Source of the DNA: Prevotella sp.
GTDB lineage: Bacteria > Bacteroidota > Bacteroidia > Bacteroidales > Bacteroidaceae
Assembly: GCA_017389705.1 (NCBI GenBank)
Contig: JAFPEE010000176.1
Location: 1 to 34,905 of the forward strand
Length of the DNA: 34,905 nucleotides
Reading direction: 5' to 3'
Shown: positions 13,586 to 21,489 of the stretch, piece after piece
How positions within the stretch are numbered: the stretch's first letter is position 1
Layout: each line of letters begins with the position of its first letter
Program-made: the position numbers and the translations under genes
Notes under the pieces: generated by a model
What the model saw: the letters and a program-made list of their open reading frames with translations, nothing else
Databases searched by the model: none
Told to the model about the DNA's origin: nothing

Positions 13586-14840
13586 GAATAGTAATCTAAA
13601 GACTTTCCTGTTGCTATTGTTAATAGCATTTCCTCTTCGTGAATCCATCGTATTGATGATTGGAGAAAGTACCCCAATGAGAATTGGGGAACTGCTGATG
13701 GGGGTATGTCCTTTTATTTATGTCATCTGCAAGGAAGAATATGAAAATAGGATAACTACAACAAGTAAAGTCTTATTGATCTTTTTAGCCTATTCTTTTA
13801 TCTTTGGAGTATTGCTTGCCGATCATTTTCAATCAATGTTTGCCGTCAAATACTTCCTTAGAGGTGTTCTTTTCTTCTTCTTGGTTAAGATTGCTGAGAC
13901 TAAGGTCGTAAATGTTTCTGAGAACTATGTAGAGAAGCTTTTTAAATACACAATAGTCATAGAGTTGGTCTTCTGTTTGATGCAAATGTTAGGTGTGACC
14001 ATCTTATTTGGTGAATTTGAGTCATACAATGCTTCTGAGACATTTGGCTTCAAAAGAGTATCTGGTACAGCTTCAGAACCAGGTTATTTAATACCACTAT
14101 TAACTCCATGCATATATTATTTCCTGTCAGATTATAAAAAATATAAGGTTTGGGTATACCTTTCTTTTGCACTTGTCATATTGTCTTTATCATCATTTGG
14201 CTATGTCGCCGTTTTGGTTGTCATCTTAATGAAGTTAATTATATCTGACAGGAGTGGCGCTATAAAAAAGATAGTGCTATCAGGTATAGGAATCTTATTA
14301 GCTTTGTATACTGCGTCTATCGTCTTTCCTCAATTGAGTGATGCTTATGAGGGGGTATCTACTAAGATACTAGCCTTTGCTTCATCCAATGAAGAAGATA
14401 TGGACTATTCAGGAGCAGAGCGAACTGAGAACATTTTTGTTGCCACAGAAGCTTTGATAAATGGCAGCATAGGCGATATAATTTTTGGACAAGGAATAGG
14501 TGCAACAGCATATTATACCGAAGCTAATGTAATATTGTATAAACCAGCTGAGGAAGCAAACAACTTGTACTTGTCTGTCGCGCTAAACCAAGGCATTATT
14601 GGCTTGTTGCTGTTGCTCTTGATATTTAGGTCTGTGTTTAGGCAAACCAACAAGGATGTTGCATCTTTGTCTTTTTTTGCAGGTATGATTACCCAGTTGT
14701 TGCAATACTTTATAGTTGGCAATTTGTGGCTCTATTTTCTTTGGTATTATATATTCTTTATTATTGCCCTCAATCGGCAAAAGGTTGAAACTGGGGTGGC
14801 GACCGATAATGATAATGTGGATAATATCGTTGAAGAATGA
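13578..14840 (+). CDS. wzy: O-antigen/capsule polymerase (Wzy-like)
   Basis: A 420-residue integral membrane protein with about 10 to 12 hydrophobic segments and one large polar loop in the C-terminal half (about 255-310), the topology of Wzy polymerases that join repeat units in the periplasm. Sequence conservation in this family is low, so the call rests on topology, size and position between glycosyltransferase genes next to a flippase. It overlaps both neighbours (8 bases with GT2, 4 bases with the next transferase), which implies tight translational coupling. A different polytopic capsule protein is possible but less likely. Confidence 0.78.
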   Translation: MGENSNLKTFLLLLLIAFPLRESIVLMIGESTPMRIGELLMGVCPFIYVICKEEYENRITTTSKVLLIFLAYSFIFGVLLADHFQSMFAVKYFLRGVLFFFLVKIAETKVVNVSENYVEKLFKYTIVIELVFCLMQMLGVTILFGEFESYNASETFGFKRVSGTASEPGYLIPLLTPCIYYFLSDYKKYKVWVYLSFALVILSLSSFGYVAVLVVILMKLIISDRSGAIKKIVLSGIGILLALYTASIVFPQLSDAYEGVSTKILAFASSNEEDMDYSGAERTENIFVATEALINGSIGDIIFGQGIGATAYYTEANVILYKPAEEANNLYLSVALNQGIIGLLLLLLIFRSVFRQTNKDVASLSFFAGMITQLLQYFIVGNLWLYFLWYYIFFIIALNRQKVETGVATDNDNVDNIVEE

Positions 14841-15868
14841 TTCATCTAATTTGCAATAATGCGAACTCAAAAAAGGATGGTATAGGAGATTATTCCTACC
14901 ATCTATACAAAGCCTTACAACAGGAATTTGCTGGTGATGTATTTATTCATTCTGCAAGTTCAGGGATTAAAGGAAGATTGGAAAAAGTGTTGTCTTTTAA
15001 AATGTCTCAAGTGCTGGCAAAAGTAAGTTGTAAGTTAAAAACAAATGATATTGTCATATTAGAGTACCCTTTTGTTGAGTGCAATATATTAATATTGTTG
15101 TTTCTTTGGGTATTAAGAGCTGTGCTTTTGCATCGGAATGGAGTTTTTGTGCTATCGCTACATGAGTATGAAAGGGTTAATTTCTTGCGCAAGTTTATAA
15201 CAAGACATTTTATCTCCTCAGCCGATTTGGTTTTAGTAACTGACCAGCAGACTAAGTCTTGGATTTCAAGCAAGTATCACAAACCGGTTTTTATTAGGAC
15301 AATACCTAGTAACATATTTGAAAAGCCAGAAGCTGAGATAAATAAGAATAGGAAAGCATTTATCTATTTTGGCCTTATTACAAAAGCCAAGGCCATTGAT
15401 GAAATGCTTCAGGCATGGAAGAAATTTAATTCTAATCAGGAATACATACTATACTTTTTAACCAGTTCTCAGTTTACAAATGATTATGAAAAATATGGTG
15501 TGAAGTATTTGCCTAATTTGAATAATACTGACGTTGTTCGTTATTTCTGTAAAGCTGCTTTCTGCATCTTGCCAATCATACCATCTGTTTCAGTTATTAA
15601 TGCATCTTATAAAACCTCTTTGCTATATCATTGTATTCCGATAGGCCATTTTGACGAAGAAATATCAGCGGGTCAATTTTGTATAAACGTGAATGGAAAT
15701 AGTGTTGATGACTTGTTGCAAGGGCTGAAAGAGTCTCAAGAGTTGGGGGAGTCAGAATATGCTCACAAAATATCAATCATTAAGAAACTCCCTCAAGCAA
15801 CTTTTGAAAAGACCGCTTCAGAATATATAGAGGCCATAGAATGTTATTATGGCAACTTCAAAAAATGA
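14837..15868 (+). CDS. GT-B glycosyltransferase (family 4-like)
   Basis: A 343-residue cytoplasmic glycosyltransferase. The N-terminal MIHLICNNANSKKDGIGDYS carries the GxGDY-type loop typical of GT-B enzymes; the second half has IYFGLITKAKAIDEMLQAW, the start of the donor-binding domain. The usual C-terminal E-x7-E element is weak, so it is a divergent member. It is coupled to wzy by an ATGA overlap. Strongly AT-rich. Specificity unknown. Confidence 0.72.
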   Translation: MIHLICNNANSKKDGIGDYSYHLYKALQQEFAGDVFIHSASSGIKGRLEKVLSFKMSQVLAKVSCKLKTNDIVILEYPFVECNILILLFLWVLRAVLLHRNGVFVLSLHEYERVNFLRKFITRHFISSADLVLVTDQQTKSWISSKYHKPVFIRTIPSNIFEKPEAEINKNRKAFIYFGLITKAKAIDEMLQAWKKFNSNQEYILYFLTSSQFTNDYEKYGVKYLPNLNNTDVVRYFCKAAFCILPIIPSVSVINASYKTSLLYHCIPIGHFDEEISAGQFCINVNGNSVDDLLQGLKESQELGESEYAHKISIIKKLPQATFEKTASEYIEAIECYYGNFKK

Positions 15869-15946
15869 AGTGATCTTCCTTTAGAGGATGGTAGAATTGA
15901 GATGTGGCATGCCCCGCATGATGAATGATAATGATGACTATAGGTT

Positions 15947-16054
15947 ATGATTCTATGCAATTATATTCCTGGCAAGAAGCAGGAAAAAGGTCGGTCGCTT
16001 GATACTGTCAAGTGGCGCAAAGTACAATTAGATAATTTTCAAAAAGCACGTTAA
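15947..16054 (+). CDS. Possible 35-residue ORF or gene remnant
   Basis: In the 240-base gap between two glycosyltransferase genes lies a frame of 35 residues, starting MILCNYIPGKK and ending QLDNFQKAR, very rich in Lys, Arg and Gln. I recognise no family. It has no clear promoter. It may be the truncated end of a lost gene or spurious. The remainder of the gap shows no other structure beyond short TGGCATGCC-like symmetry near 15906. Confidence 0.2.
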   Translation: MILCNYIPGKKQEKGRSLDTVKWRKVQLDNFQKAR

Positions 16055-16108
16055 CGGTAATGCCCATAAAATAGGGGAACGTTCATGTGTTTGATTTCAA
16101 ATTTTGTT

Positions 16109-17224
16109 ATGAAAGTTGCAATAATACAAGAATGGTTAGTTACGGTTGGTGGTTCTGATAAAGTTACCAAGGCTATATTGGATGTATTTCCAGATGCGGA
16201 TATCTATACACTGGTAGCCAAAAAAGAAATATGCGATGAATTGGGAATTCCATGGAATAAAGTGCATACGTCCTTTATCCAGAAAATGCCTTTGGGAACA
16301 AAAAAGCATAGGGCTTATCTTCCGCTGTTTCCTTTTGCTGTAGAACAATTTGATTTGCGAGGTTATGACGTGATTATTTCTTCCTCTCATTGTGTAGCAA
16401 AAGGAGTGCTGACCAAGGAAGATCAGTTGCATATCAGTTACTGTCACTCTCCAATACGATATGTATGGGATATGTATAATGAGTATTTGGAAGAGTCCAA
16501 TCTCACAAAGGGAATTAAAAGCTGGTTGGTACGATACTTGTTGCATCGTATCAGGAAGTGGGATATGCTGAGTAGTTTCAGGGTTGATCATTTTATTAGT
16601 AATTCTGACTATGTAGGAAGAAGAATCAAAGAAACATATCGTCGTGAGTCAACTACGATTCATCCCAATATTGATATTTCCAACTTTGAACTATGCGAAG
16701 ATAAACAGGATTATTATCTAACGAGTAGTCGATTGGTTGCATATAAGAAGATTGATACGGTCATAGAGGCATTTAATCAAATGCCCGACAAAAATCTCAT
16801 TGTAATTGGCGGTGGACCAAACTTGGAGGCATATCGAAAATTAGCAGGGTCCAATGTTAGCGTCATGGGTTATCAGCCTTTTGATGTGCTGAAGGAAAAG
16901 ATGCAACATGCAAAAGCGTTTGTCTTTGCAGCGGATGAAGACTTTGGTATGATACCGATTGAGGCACAGTCGTGTGGTACTCCTGTGATAGCCTATGGTC
17001 ATGGAGGTTCTCTTGAAACTGTATGTGCTGGAAAAACGGGACTCTTCTTTAAAGAGCAAACCCCCCAAGCCATTATTGAGTCAGTTAAAGAATTTGAAGC
17101 TATGGAGCAGCAACCGTTTTCTCCAATTGAGTGTCGTAAATGGGCTGAGGGCTTTTCAGAAGAACGATTTAAGAAAGAAATCAAGGAGTTTGTGGAACAG
17201 AAATATAAGGAATTCAAGTCATGA
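16109..17224 (+). CDS. Glycosyltransferase family 4
   Basis: A 371-residue GT-B transferase. MKVAIIQEWLVTVGGSDKV is the N-terminal acceptor-domain loop; the donor site is seen in SRLVAYKKIDTVIEAF and ADEDFGMIPIEAQSCGTPVIAYGHGG, which contains the E-x7-E type element that contacts the nucleotide sugar. The frame is open upstream to an ATG at 16085, but the eight extra residues are not family-like; the start at 16109 is preferred. It overlaps the next epimerase gene by four bases (ATGA). Relatives act on mannose or rhamnose residues, but specificity here is not determinable. Confidence 0.88.
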   Translation: MKVAIIQEWLVTVGGSDKVTKAILDVFPDADIYTLVAKKEICDELGIPWNKVHTSFIQKMPLGTKKHRAYLPLFPFAVEQFDLRGYDVIISSSHCVAKGVLTKEDQLHISYCHSPIRYVWDMYNEYLEESNLTKGIKSWLVRYLLHRIRKWDMLSSFRVDHFISNSDYVGRRIKETYRRESTTIHPNIDISNFELCEDKQDYYLTSSRLVAYKKIDTVIEAFNQMPDKNLIVIGGGPNLEAYRKLAGSNVSVMGYQPFDVLKEKMQHAKAFVFAADEDFGMIPIEAQSCGTPVIAYGHGGSLETVCAGKTGLFFKEQTPQAIIESVKEFEAMEQQPFSPIECRKWAEGFSEERFKKEIKEFVEQKYKEFKS

Positions 17225-18234
17225 ACTATATTATAACAGGTGGTACAGGGTTTATAGGTACACATCTGACGAATTTGATATTAGAACAGCATCCTGATGC
17301 CAAGGTGTGGAATCTGGATATTGTAAAGCCAGGGACTCCCAATCCCGTGGTGAAGAACTATAAGCCTGCAGTTCGTGAGGGTGAAACACTGGGGTCTACT
17401 TATGTTGAGTGTGATGTGAGGGAGCCTATAGGCGATTTGCCATTCACCCCGACATCTGGTGATATTATCTTCAACTTAGCTGCAGTCCACCGTACGCCAG
17501 GACATGAGGACATCGAGTATTTCGAGACGAATATTCGTGGGGCAGAGCATGTGTGTGAGTTTGCAGAAAAGCATGGCATCAAGAAAATGGTGTTTACTTC
17601 TTCCATTGCACCGTATGGCGCATCGGAACAGCTGAAAACTGAGGATACATTGCCAACACCAAATACGGCCTACGGTATTTCAAAACTGGTAGCAGAGAAG
17701 ATACACTTGGCTTGGCAAAAGGCTGGTGCTGACCGCCAGCTGACTATCGTTCGTCCTGGAGTAGTGTTTGGACGAGGTGAGAATGGTAATTTCAGTCGTT
17801 TGTATTGGGGTATCCGCAAGCATACCTTTGCTTATCCTGGCCGTAAGGATACGATTAAAGCTTGTGTATATGTTAAGGAACTGGTACGATTTATTCTCTG
17901 GAATGTGGAGCAGCGTGAAACGCCATTCGATATTTATAATTGTACTTTTGAACCGGCCTATACTATCGAACAGATTGTTAAAACCATGAAAAAGGTTGCA
18001 GGATTAACACAGGCGGTTCCATATATTCCTAACACCTTAATAACGCCTGCGGCATTCTGTGCTAAGTTGCTGGGGAGCCCGATGGGTATATGCCCGGCAC
18101 GCGTCAAGAAACTGCAGATTTCCACTAATATTTGTGGTAAGAAGATGGCTAGGAGTGGATATCAGTTCAAATATACATTTGATGAGGCAATAGCCGATTG
18201 GTTTGCTGATAACGGACAGACTTGCCTAGAATAG
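17221..18234 (+). CDS. NAD-dependent epimerase/dehydratase (extended SDR)
   Basis: A 337-residue cytoplasmic nucleotide-sugar enzyme. The NAD-binding motif GGTGFIG (7-13), the NLAAVH strand (85-90), the catalytic serine region TSSIAPYG (126-133) and the YxxxK pair Tyr151/Lys155 are all intact. The C-terminal half should bind the sugar nucleotide. It could be a UDP-hexose 4-epimerase or a 4,6-dehydratase/reductase; nothing distinguishes these securely. It is coupled to the preceding GT4 gene and followed by a 296-base gap with a long hairpin. Confidence 0.87.
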   Translation: MNYIITGGTGFIGTHLTNLILEQHPDAKVWNLDIVKPGTPNPVVKNYKPAVREGETLGSTYVECDVREPIGDLPFTPTSGDIIFNLAAVHRTPGHEDIEYFETNIRGAEHVCEFAEKHGIKKMVFTSSIAPYGASEQLKTEDTLPTPNTAYGISKLVAEKIHLAWQKAGADRQLTIVRPGVVFGRGENGNFSRLYWGIRKHTFAYPGRKDTIKACVYVKELVRFILWNVEQRETPFDIYNCTFEPAYTIEQIVKTMKKVAGLTQAVPYIPNTLITPAAFCAKLLGSPMGICPARVKKLQISTNICGKKMARSGYQFKYTFDEAIADWFADNGQTCLE

Positions 18235-18289
18235 TTATATTAGCATTTTGTAATTCAAGAATACATAAGTTTATTTTACAACTGGCATT

Positions 18290-18396
18290 CTCGGGATTAT
18301 GGCTTGAAGTTTCTCGGCATGAAAAGGGTAGTTTCCTACCGACAAACCGGCCTTCATGTGGCACATGACTGCCCTTTTGCTGCCGATAAACCCGAG
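18290..18396. repeat. Long imperfect hairpin element, possible MITE or structured RNA
   Basis: The gap 18235-18530 holds an extended inverted repeat. Paired segments from outside in: CTCGG (18290-18294) with CCGAG (18392-18396), GTTT (18309-18312) with AAAC (18388-18391), CGGCA (18315-18319) with TGCCG (18381-18385), and AAAAGGGTAG (18322-18331) with CTGCCCTTTT (18369-18378). The apical part contains GGTAG-TTTC-CTACC and TCATGTGGCACATGA. On the minus strand a frame through the element reads GFIGSKRAVMCHMKAG, not a family I recognise. The remaining bases up to 18530 show GTTG-TGAGT-CAAC and no promoter consensus. Confidence 0.5.
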
Positions 18397-18530
18397 GCTT
18401 TTCAACTCGTTGTGAGTCAACAGGTTATAAAAACACTTGAATTTATGAAATGTATTAACAAAATACATAGGGTTAATACGAACAAGGGTAGAATAGAGTT
18501 TTAAGATAGAACAACATAGATAAGATAATT

Positions 18531-19253
18531 ATGAATATAGGACTAATTATTGCTGGTGGAGCGGGAAACCGCATGGGACAGGATATTCCCAAACAGTTTA
18601 TCAACGTGTATGACAAGCCTGTCATTATCTATACCTTGGAAGGCTTCCAGCGGCATCCGCAGATTGATGCCATTGAGGTGGTATGTATTGATGGATGGCA
18701 TGAGGTGCTGTGGGCATATGCCCACCAGTTTAACATTACAAAGCTGAAATGGGTGGTAGGTGGTGGAAAAACCGGTCAGGAGAGCATCCGTAATGGGGTG
18801 TTTAACCTGGAAGGAAAGGTCGGTGATAGTGATATCGTCATCATCCATGATGGTATTCGTCCGTTGGTGGACGAGTCGGTGTTGACTGACGTAATCATGA
18901 AAGCCCAGAAGTACGGGAATGCCGTGACCTCTCTGCCTTACAACGAACAGATTTTTGTGGTCAATCCCGAGGATGAGACGACAACAAAGGAGTATATTCC
19001 CCGTGAGACCTTGCGTCGAGTGTCAACCCCTCAGGCCTATAAGTTTGACAAGTTAGTATGGGCTTATCATGAGGCTTTTGAGAAAGAAATAGGTATCTAC
19101 GGTTCGGCCTATACCAATACGATGATGGTTGAGCTGGGTGAGACGTTGCATTTTGCAGCAGGATCGGATAAGAACATCAAGCTCACGACAAAGGATGATC
19201 TGGAGATGTTCAAGGGATATTTGAAAAAGGATAAGGATAATTGGCTGAAGTAG
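18531..19253 (+). CDS. IspD/TarI-like cytidylyltransferase
   Basis: A 240-residue cytidylyltransferase. The CTP-binding N-terminus is LIIAGGAGNRMGQDIPKQF (5-23) and the HDGIRP motif lies at 106-111; NIKLTTKDDL near the C-terminus is typical of the family. It could be IspD (isoprenoid MEP pathway) or TarI (D-ribitol-5-phosphate cytidylyltransferase). Its place in a capsule locus, next to an SDR gene one base away, favours a CDP-activated sugar or polyol phosphate for the polysaccharide. HDGIRP in place of the common HDAARP of IspD supports a specialised role. Base composition is less AT-rich than in the Wzx-Wzy block. Confidence 0.8.
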   Translation: MNIGLIIAGGAGNRMGQDIPKQFINVYDKPVIIYTLEGFQRHPQIDAIEVVCIDGWHEVLWAYAHQFNITKLKWVVGGGKTGQESIRNGVFNLEGKVGDSDIVIIHDGIRPLVDESVLTDVIMKAQKYGNAVTSLPYNEQIFVVNPEDETTTKEYIPRETLRRVSTPQAYKFDKLVWAYHEAFEKEIGIYGSAYTNTMMVELGETLHFAAGSDKNIKLTTKDDLEMFKGYLKKDKDNWLK

Positions 19254-19254
19254 T

Positions 19255-20310
19255 ATGAATCTGATAGAGAATGCATTATACCAGGAAGACATCAGGAAAG
19301 TTGTTGAACAACCTCTGCCGTGGGAAGAGCTGAAACATAAGTCTGTGCTCATCTCTGGCGCGACAGGACTTATAGGCAGCTTCTTGATAGATGTCATCAT
19401 GTATCTGAATCAAACACAGGAATTGAAATGTAAGGTCTATGCCCTTGGCAGGAGCGAGGAAAAGGCCAAGGCACGATTTGGCTATTGTTATGACACGGAA
19501 TGGTTCCAGTTCATACCTTATGATATTAACCTGCCGTTTGTAAGAGACGATATTGGTACCATAGACTACGTGCTGCATCTGGCCAGCAATACGCATCCTG
19601 TAGCCTATGCCACTGATCCAATAGGTACAATTACCACAAACATCATTGGTACCCAGCATATGTTGGAGTTTGCTTACGCCCATCATGCTAAACGTTGCGC
19701 TTTTGCGTCATCGAATGAGGTGTATGGCGAGAACCGCGGCGATGTGGAGAAGTTTGATGAGCAGTATTGTGGCTATATCGATTGTAATACCATGCGTGCT
19801 GGCTACCCGGAGAGTAAACGGTGTGGTGAGGCATTGTGCCAGGCATATATCAAACAACGTGGTATGGATATCGTTATTCCCCGTCTGACTCGTTCCTATG
19901 GTCCCACCATGCTGATGAGTGATACAAAGGCCATTTCGCAGTTCATTCGCAAGGCTATTGCAGGCGAGGATATTGTTCTGAAAAGCGAGGGTACGCAATA
20001 TTATTCCTATACCTATATGGCTGATGCTGTCAGTGGCTTGCTTTATGTCTTGTTGTCAGGCGAGAATGGCGAGGCATACAATATTGCGGACGATGCCTCA
20101 GACGTGATGTTAAAGGACCTGGCAGCCACCATTGCTGGTACCGTAGGACGAAAGGTTGTCTTTGAGATTCCAGATGCCGTGGAGAGTGCTGGCTACAGCA
20201 AAGCCACCAAGGCCAGGCTTGAAAGCAAGAAACTCCAAACCTTAGGATGGAGAGCACAGTATAACATCAAGGAAGGAATCGGTAGAACGATAGAGATTTT
20301 GAGAAGTTAA
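19255..20310 (+). CDS. NAD-dependent epimerase/dehydratase, partner of the cytidylyltransferase
   Basis: A 351-residue extended SDR. GATGLIG (35-41) binds NAD(P); the serine region ASSNEVYG (151-158) and Tyr184/Lys188 (in YPESK) are the catalytic elements. It resembles the UDP-glucuronate decarboxylase branch, with a 30-residue N-terminal extension before the Rossmann fold. The start codon lies one base after the cytidylyltransferase stop, so the two probably act in one pathway, the cytidylyltransferase activating a sugar or polyol phosphate and this enzyme modifying the precursor or product. The exact reaction is not determinable. Confidence 0.83.
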   Translation: MNLIENALYQEDIRKVVEQPLPWEELKHKSVLISGATGLIGSFLIDVIMYLNQTQELKCKVYALGRSEEKAKARFGYCYDTEWFQFIPYDINLPFVRDDIGTIDYVLHLASNTHPVAYATDPIGTITTNIIGTQHMLEFAYAHHAKRCAFASSNEVYGENRGDVEKFDEQYCGYIDCNTMRAGYPESKRCGEALCQAYIKQRGMDIVIPRLTRSYGPTMLMSDTKAISQFIRKAIAGEDIVLKSEGTQYYSYTYMADAVSGLLYVLLSGENGEAYNIADDASDVMLKDLAATIAGTVGRKVVFEIPDAVESAGYSKATKARLESKKLQTLGWRAQYNIKEGIGRTIEILRS

Positions 20311-20326
20311 AATAAATCCCCTTTTG

Positions 20327-20358
20327 TTTCGCAAAGTCGAAAAAATGCAGTATCTTTG
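20327..20358 (+). promoter_or_regulatory. Internal promoter upstream of the nucleotidyltransferase gene
   Basis: TATCTTTG (20351-20358) matches the -7 element; TTTC (20327-20330) at 20 bases upstream is a one-mismatch -33 element. The predicted start near 20364 lies about 20 bases before the ATG at 20386. It would drive the last capsule genes independently of the upstream operon. Confidence 0.55.
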
Positions 20359-20385
20359 CAAAGTTGTATAAGACTTAAGTAATAA

Positions 20386-21477
20386 ATGCAGATTTCTACG
20401 ATATTCGACTTCATCCGATTCTCCATGGATGATACTATGAAACAGTTCCATCCTGCTGAAGAGTTGGATTGGGAACAGTTGTACGACTTTGCAGTGAAGC
20501 AAGCCATAGTGGGTATCATGTACCATGGGGTAGAGAAGATGGCAGGAGAACAAAAGCCACCGAAAAAGCTGCTGATGAAGTGGTATATGAGGACGGAGAA
20601 GTTGAAGAAGAGAAATCAGCTACAGAATTCCAAAGCTGTAGAGATAGCGGCGCAATTTCAAAAGGATGGTTTCCGTTGCTGCATATTAAAGGGGCAGGGT
20701 AATGCACAGATGTATCCTGTTCCGTCATTGCGAACGCCGGGAGATATAGATATATGGATGAAGCCTCAGAAGGGAGAGGCGACTATGAAAGCGATTAGAC
20801 AAGCCGTGAATGACTATGTGAGGAAAATCTCCAAATCGTCTAACATCCGCTATTATCATGCAGAGTTCCGCATGGACACGACTCCTGTCGAGGCTCATTA
20901 TATGCCTGGCATTATGAATAATCCGATGTATAACAGAAGATTGCAACGGTTTTATTCAGAGCGGCAAGATGAACAATGTGCCCACCAGATAGAGTTACCT
21001 GACGGTGTAGGTAAAATACCTGTTCCTACGTTAGGGTTCAATGTGGTTTTCCAGCTGAGCCATATGATGCACCACTTCTTTGATGAGGGCATCGGACTCA
21101 GGCAGATGATGGACTATTACTATGTACTGAAAGCTCTGAAGGCTGATGACAGACAAGGTATGGAAAATCAGCTAGCCTATCTTGGATTGAAGAAATTTGC
21201 CGGAGCTGTGATGTATATACAGCAACAGGTATTTGGGCTGGAAGATGACTGCCTGATAGTTCCTGTTGACGAAAAGCGTGGTAAAACTCTGATGTATGAG
21301 ATTCTGAAAGGCGGTAATTTCGGTCAGCATTCAGGATTGACGGATCATAGTACTGCAACCAAATATATGCTAAAAAACTGGCGGAGTTTACAGCTGGTGA
21401 AGGAATATCCTGCTGAGGCTTTGTCAGAACCACTCTTTAGAACGTATCATTTTATCTGGAGATTGTGTAATTCCTAA
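20386..21477 (+). CDS. Nucleotidyltransferase-fold protein (NTP_transf_5-like)
   Basis: A 363-residue protein. The key segment CCILKGQGNAQMYPVPSLRTPGDIDIWM, split here for description as KGQGNAQMY and TPGDIDIW, carries the G-D-I-D-x motif of the Pol-beta-like nucleotidyltransferase family found often in Bacteroidetes polysaccharide loci. The remainder is helical with a His-rich stretch (LSHMMHHFFDEG). No substrate is known for these proteins; a role in modifying the sugar polymer or its precursor is plausible from context only. It has its own promoter and is followed 12 bases later by the sugar-phosphate transferase. Confidence 0.7.
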   Translation: MQISTIFDFIRFSMDDTMKQFHPAEELDWEQLYDFAVKQAIVGIMYHGVEKMAGEQKPPKKLLMKWYMRTEKLKKRNQLQNSKAVEIAAQFQKDGFRCCILKGQGNAQMYPVPSLRTPGDIDIWMKPQKGEATMKAIRQAVNDYVRKISKSSNIRYYHAEFRMDTTPVEAHYMPGIMNNPMYNRRLQRFYSERQDEQCAHQIELPDGVGKIPVPTLGFNVVFQLSHMMHHFFDEGIGLRQMMDYYYVLKALKADDRQGMENQLAYLGLKKFAGAVMYIQQQVFGLEDDCLIVPVDEKRGKTLMYEILKGGNFGQHSGLTDHSTATKYMLKNWRSLQLVKEYPAEALSEPLFRTYHFIWRLCNS

Positions 21478-21489
21478 GATATAATTATT

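Noticed and set aside
18304-18504. 66-codon plus-strand frame and 65-codon minus-strand frame in the 18.3-kb gap
   Set aside because: Both cross the long hairpin; symmetry of the DNA explains open frames on both strands. No recognised family.
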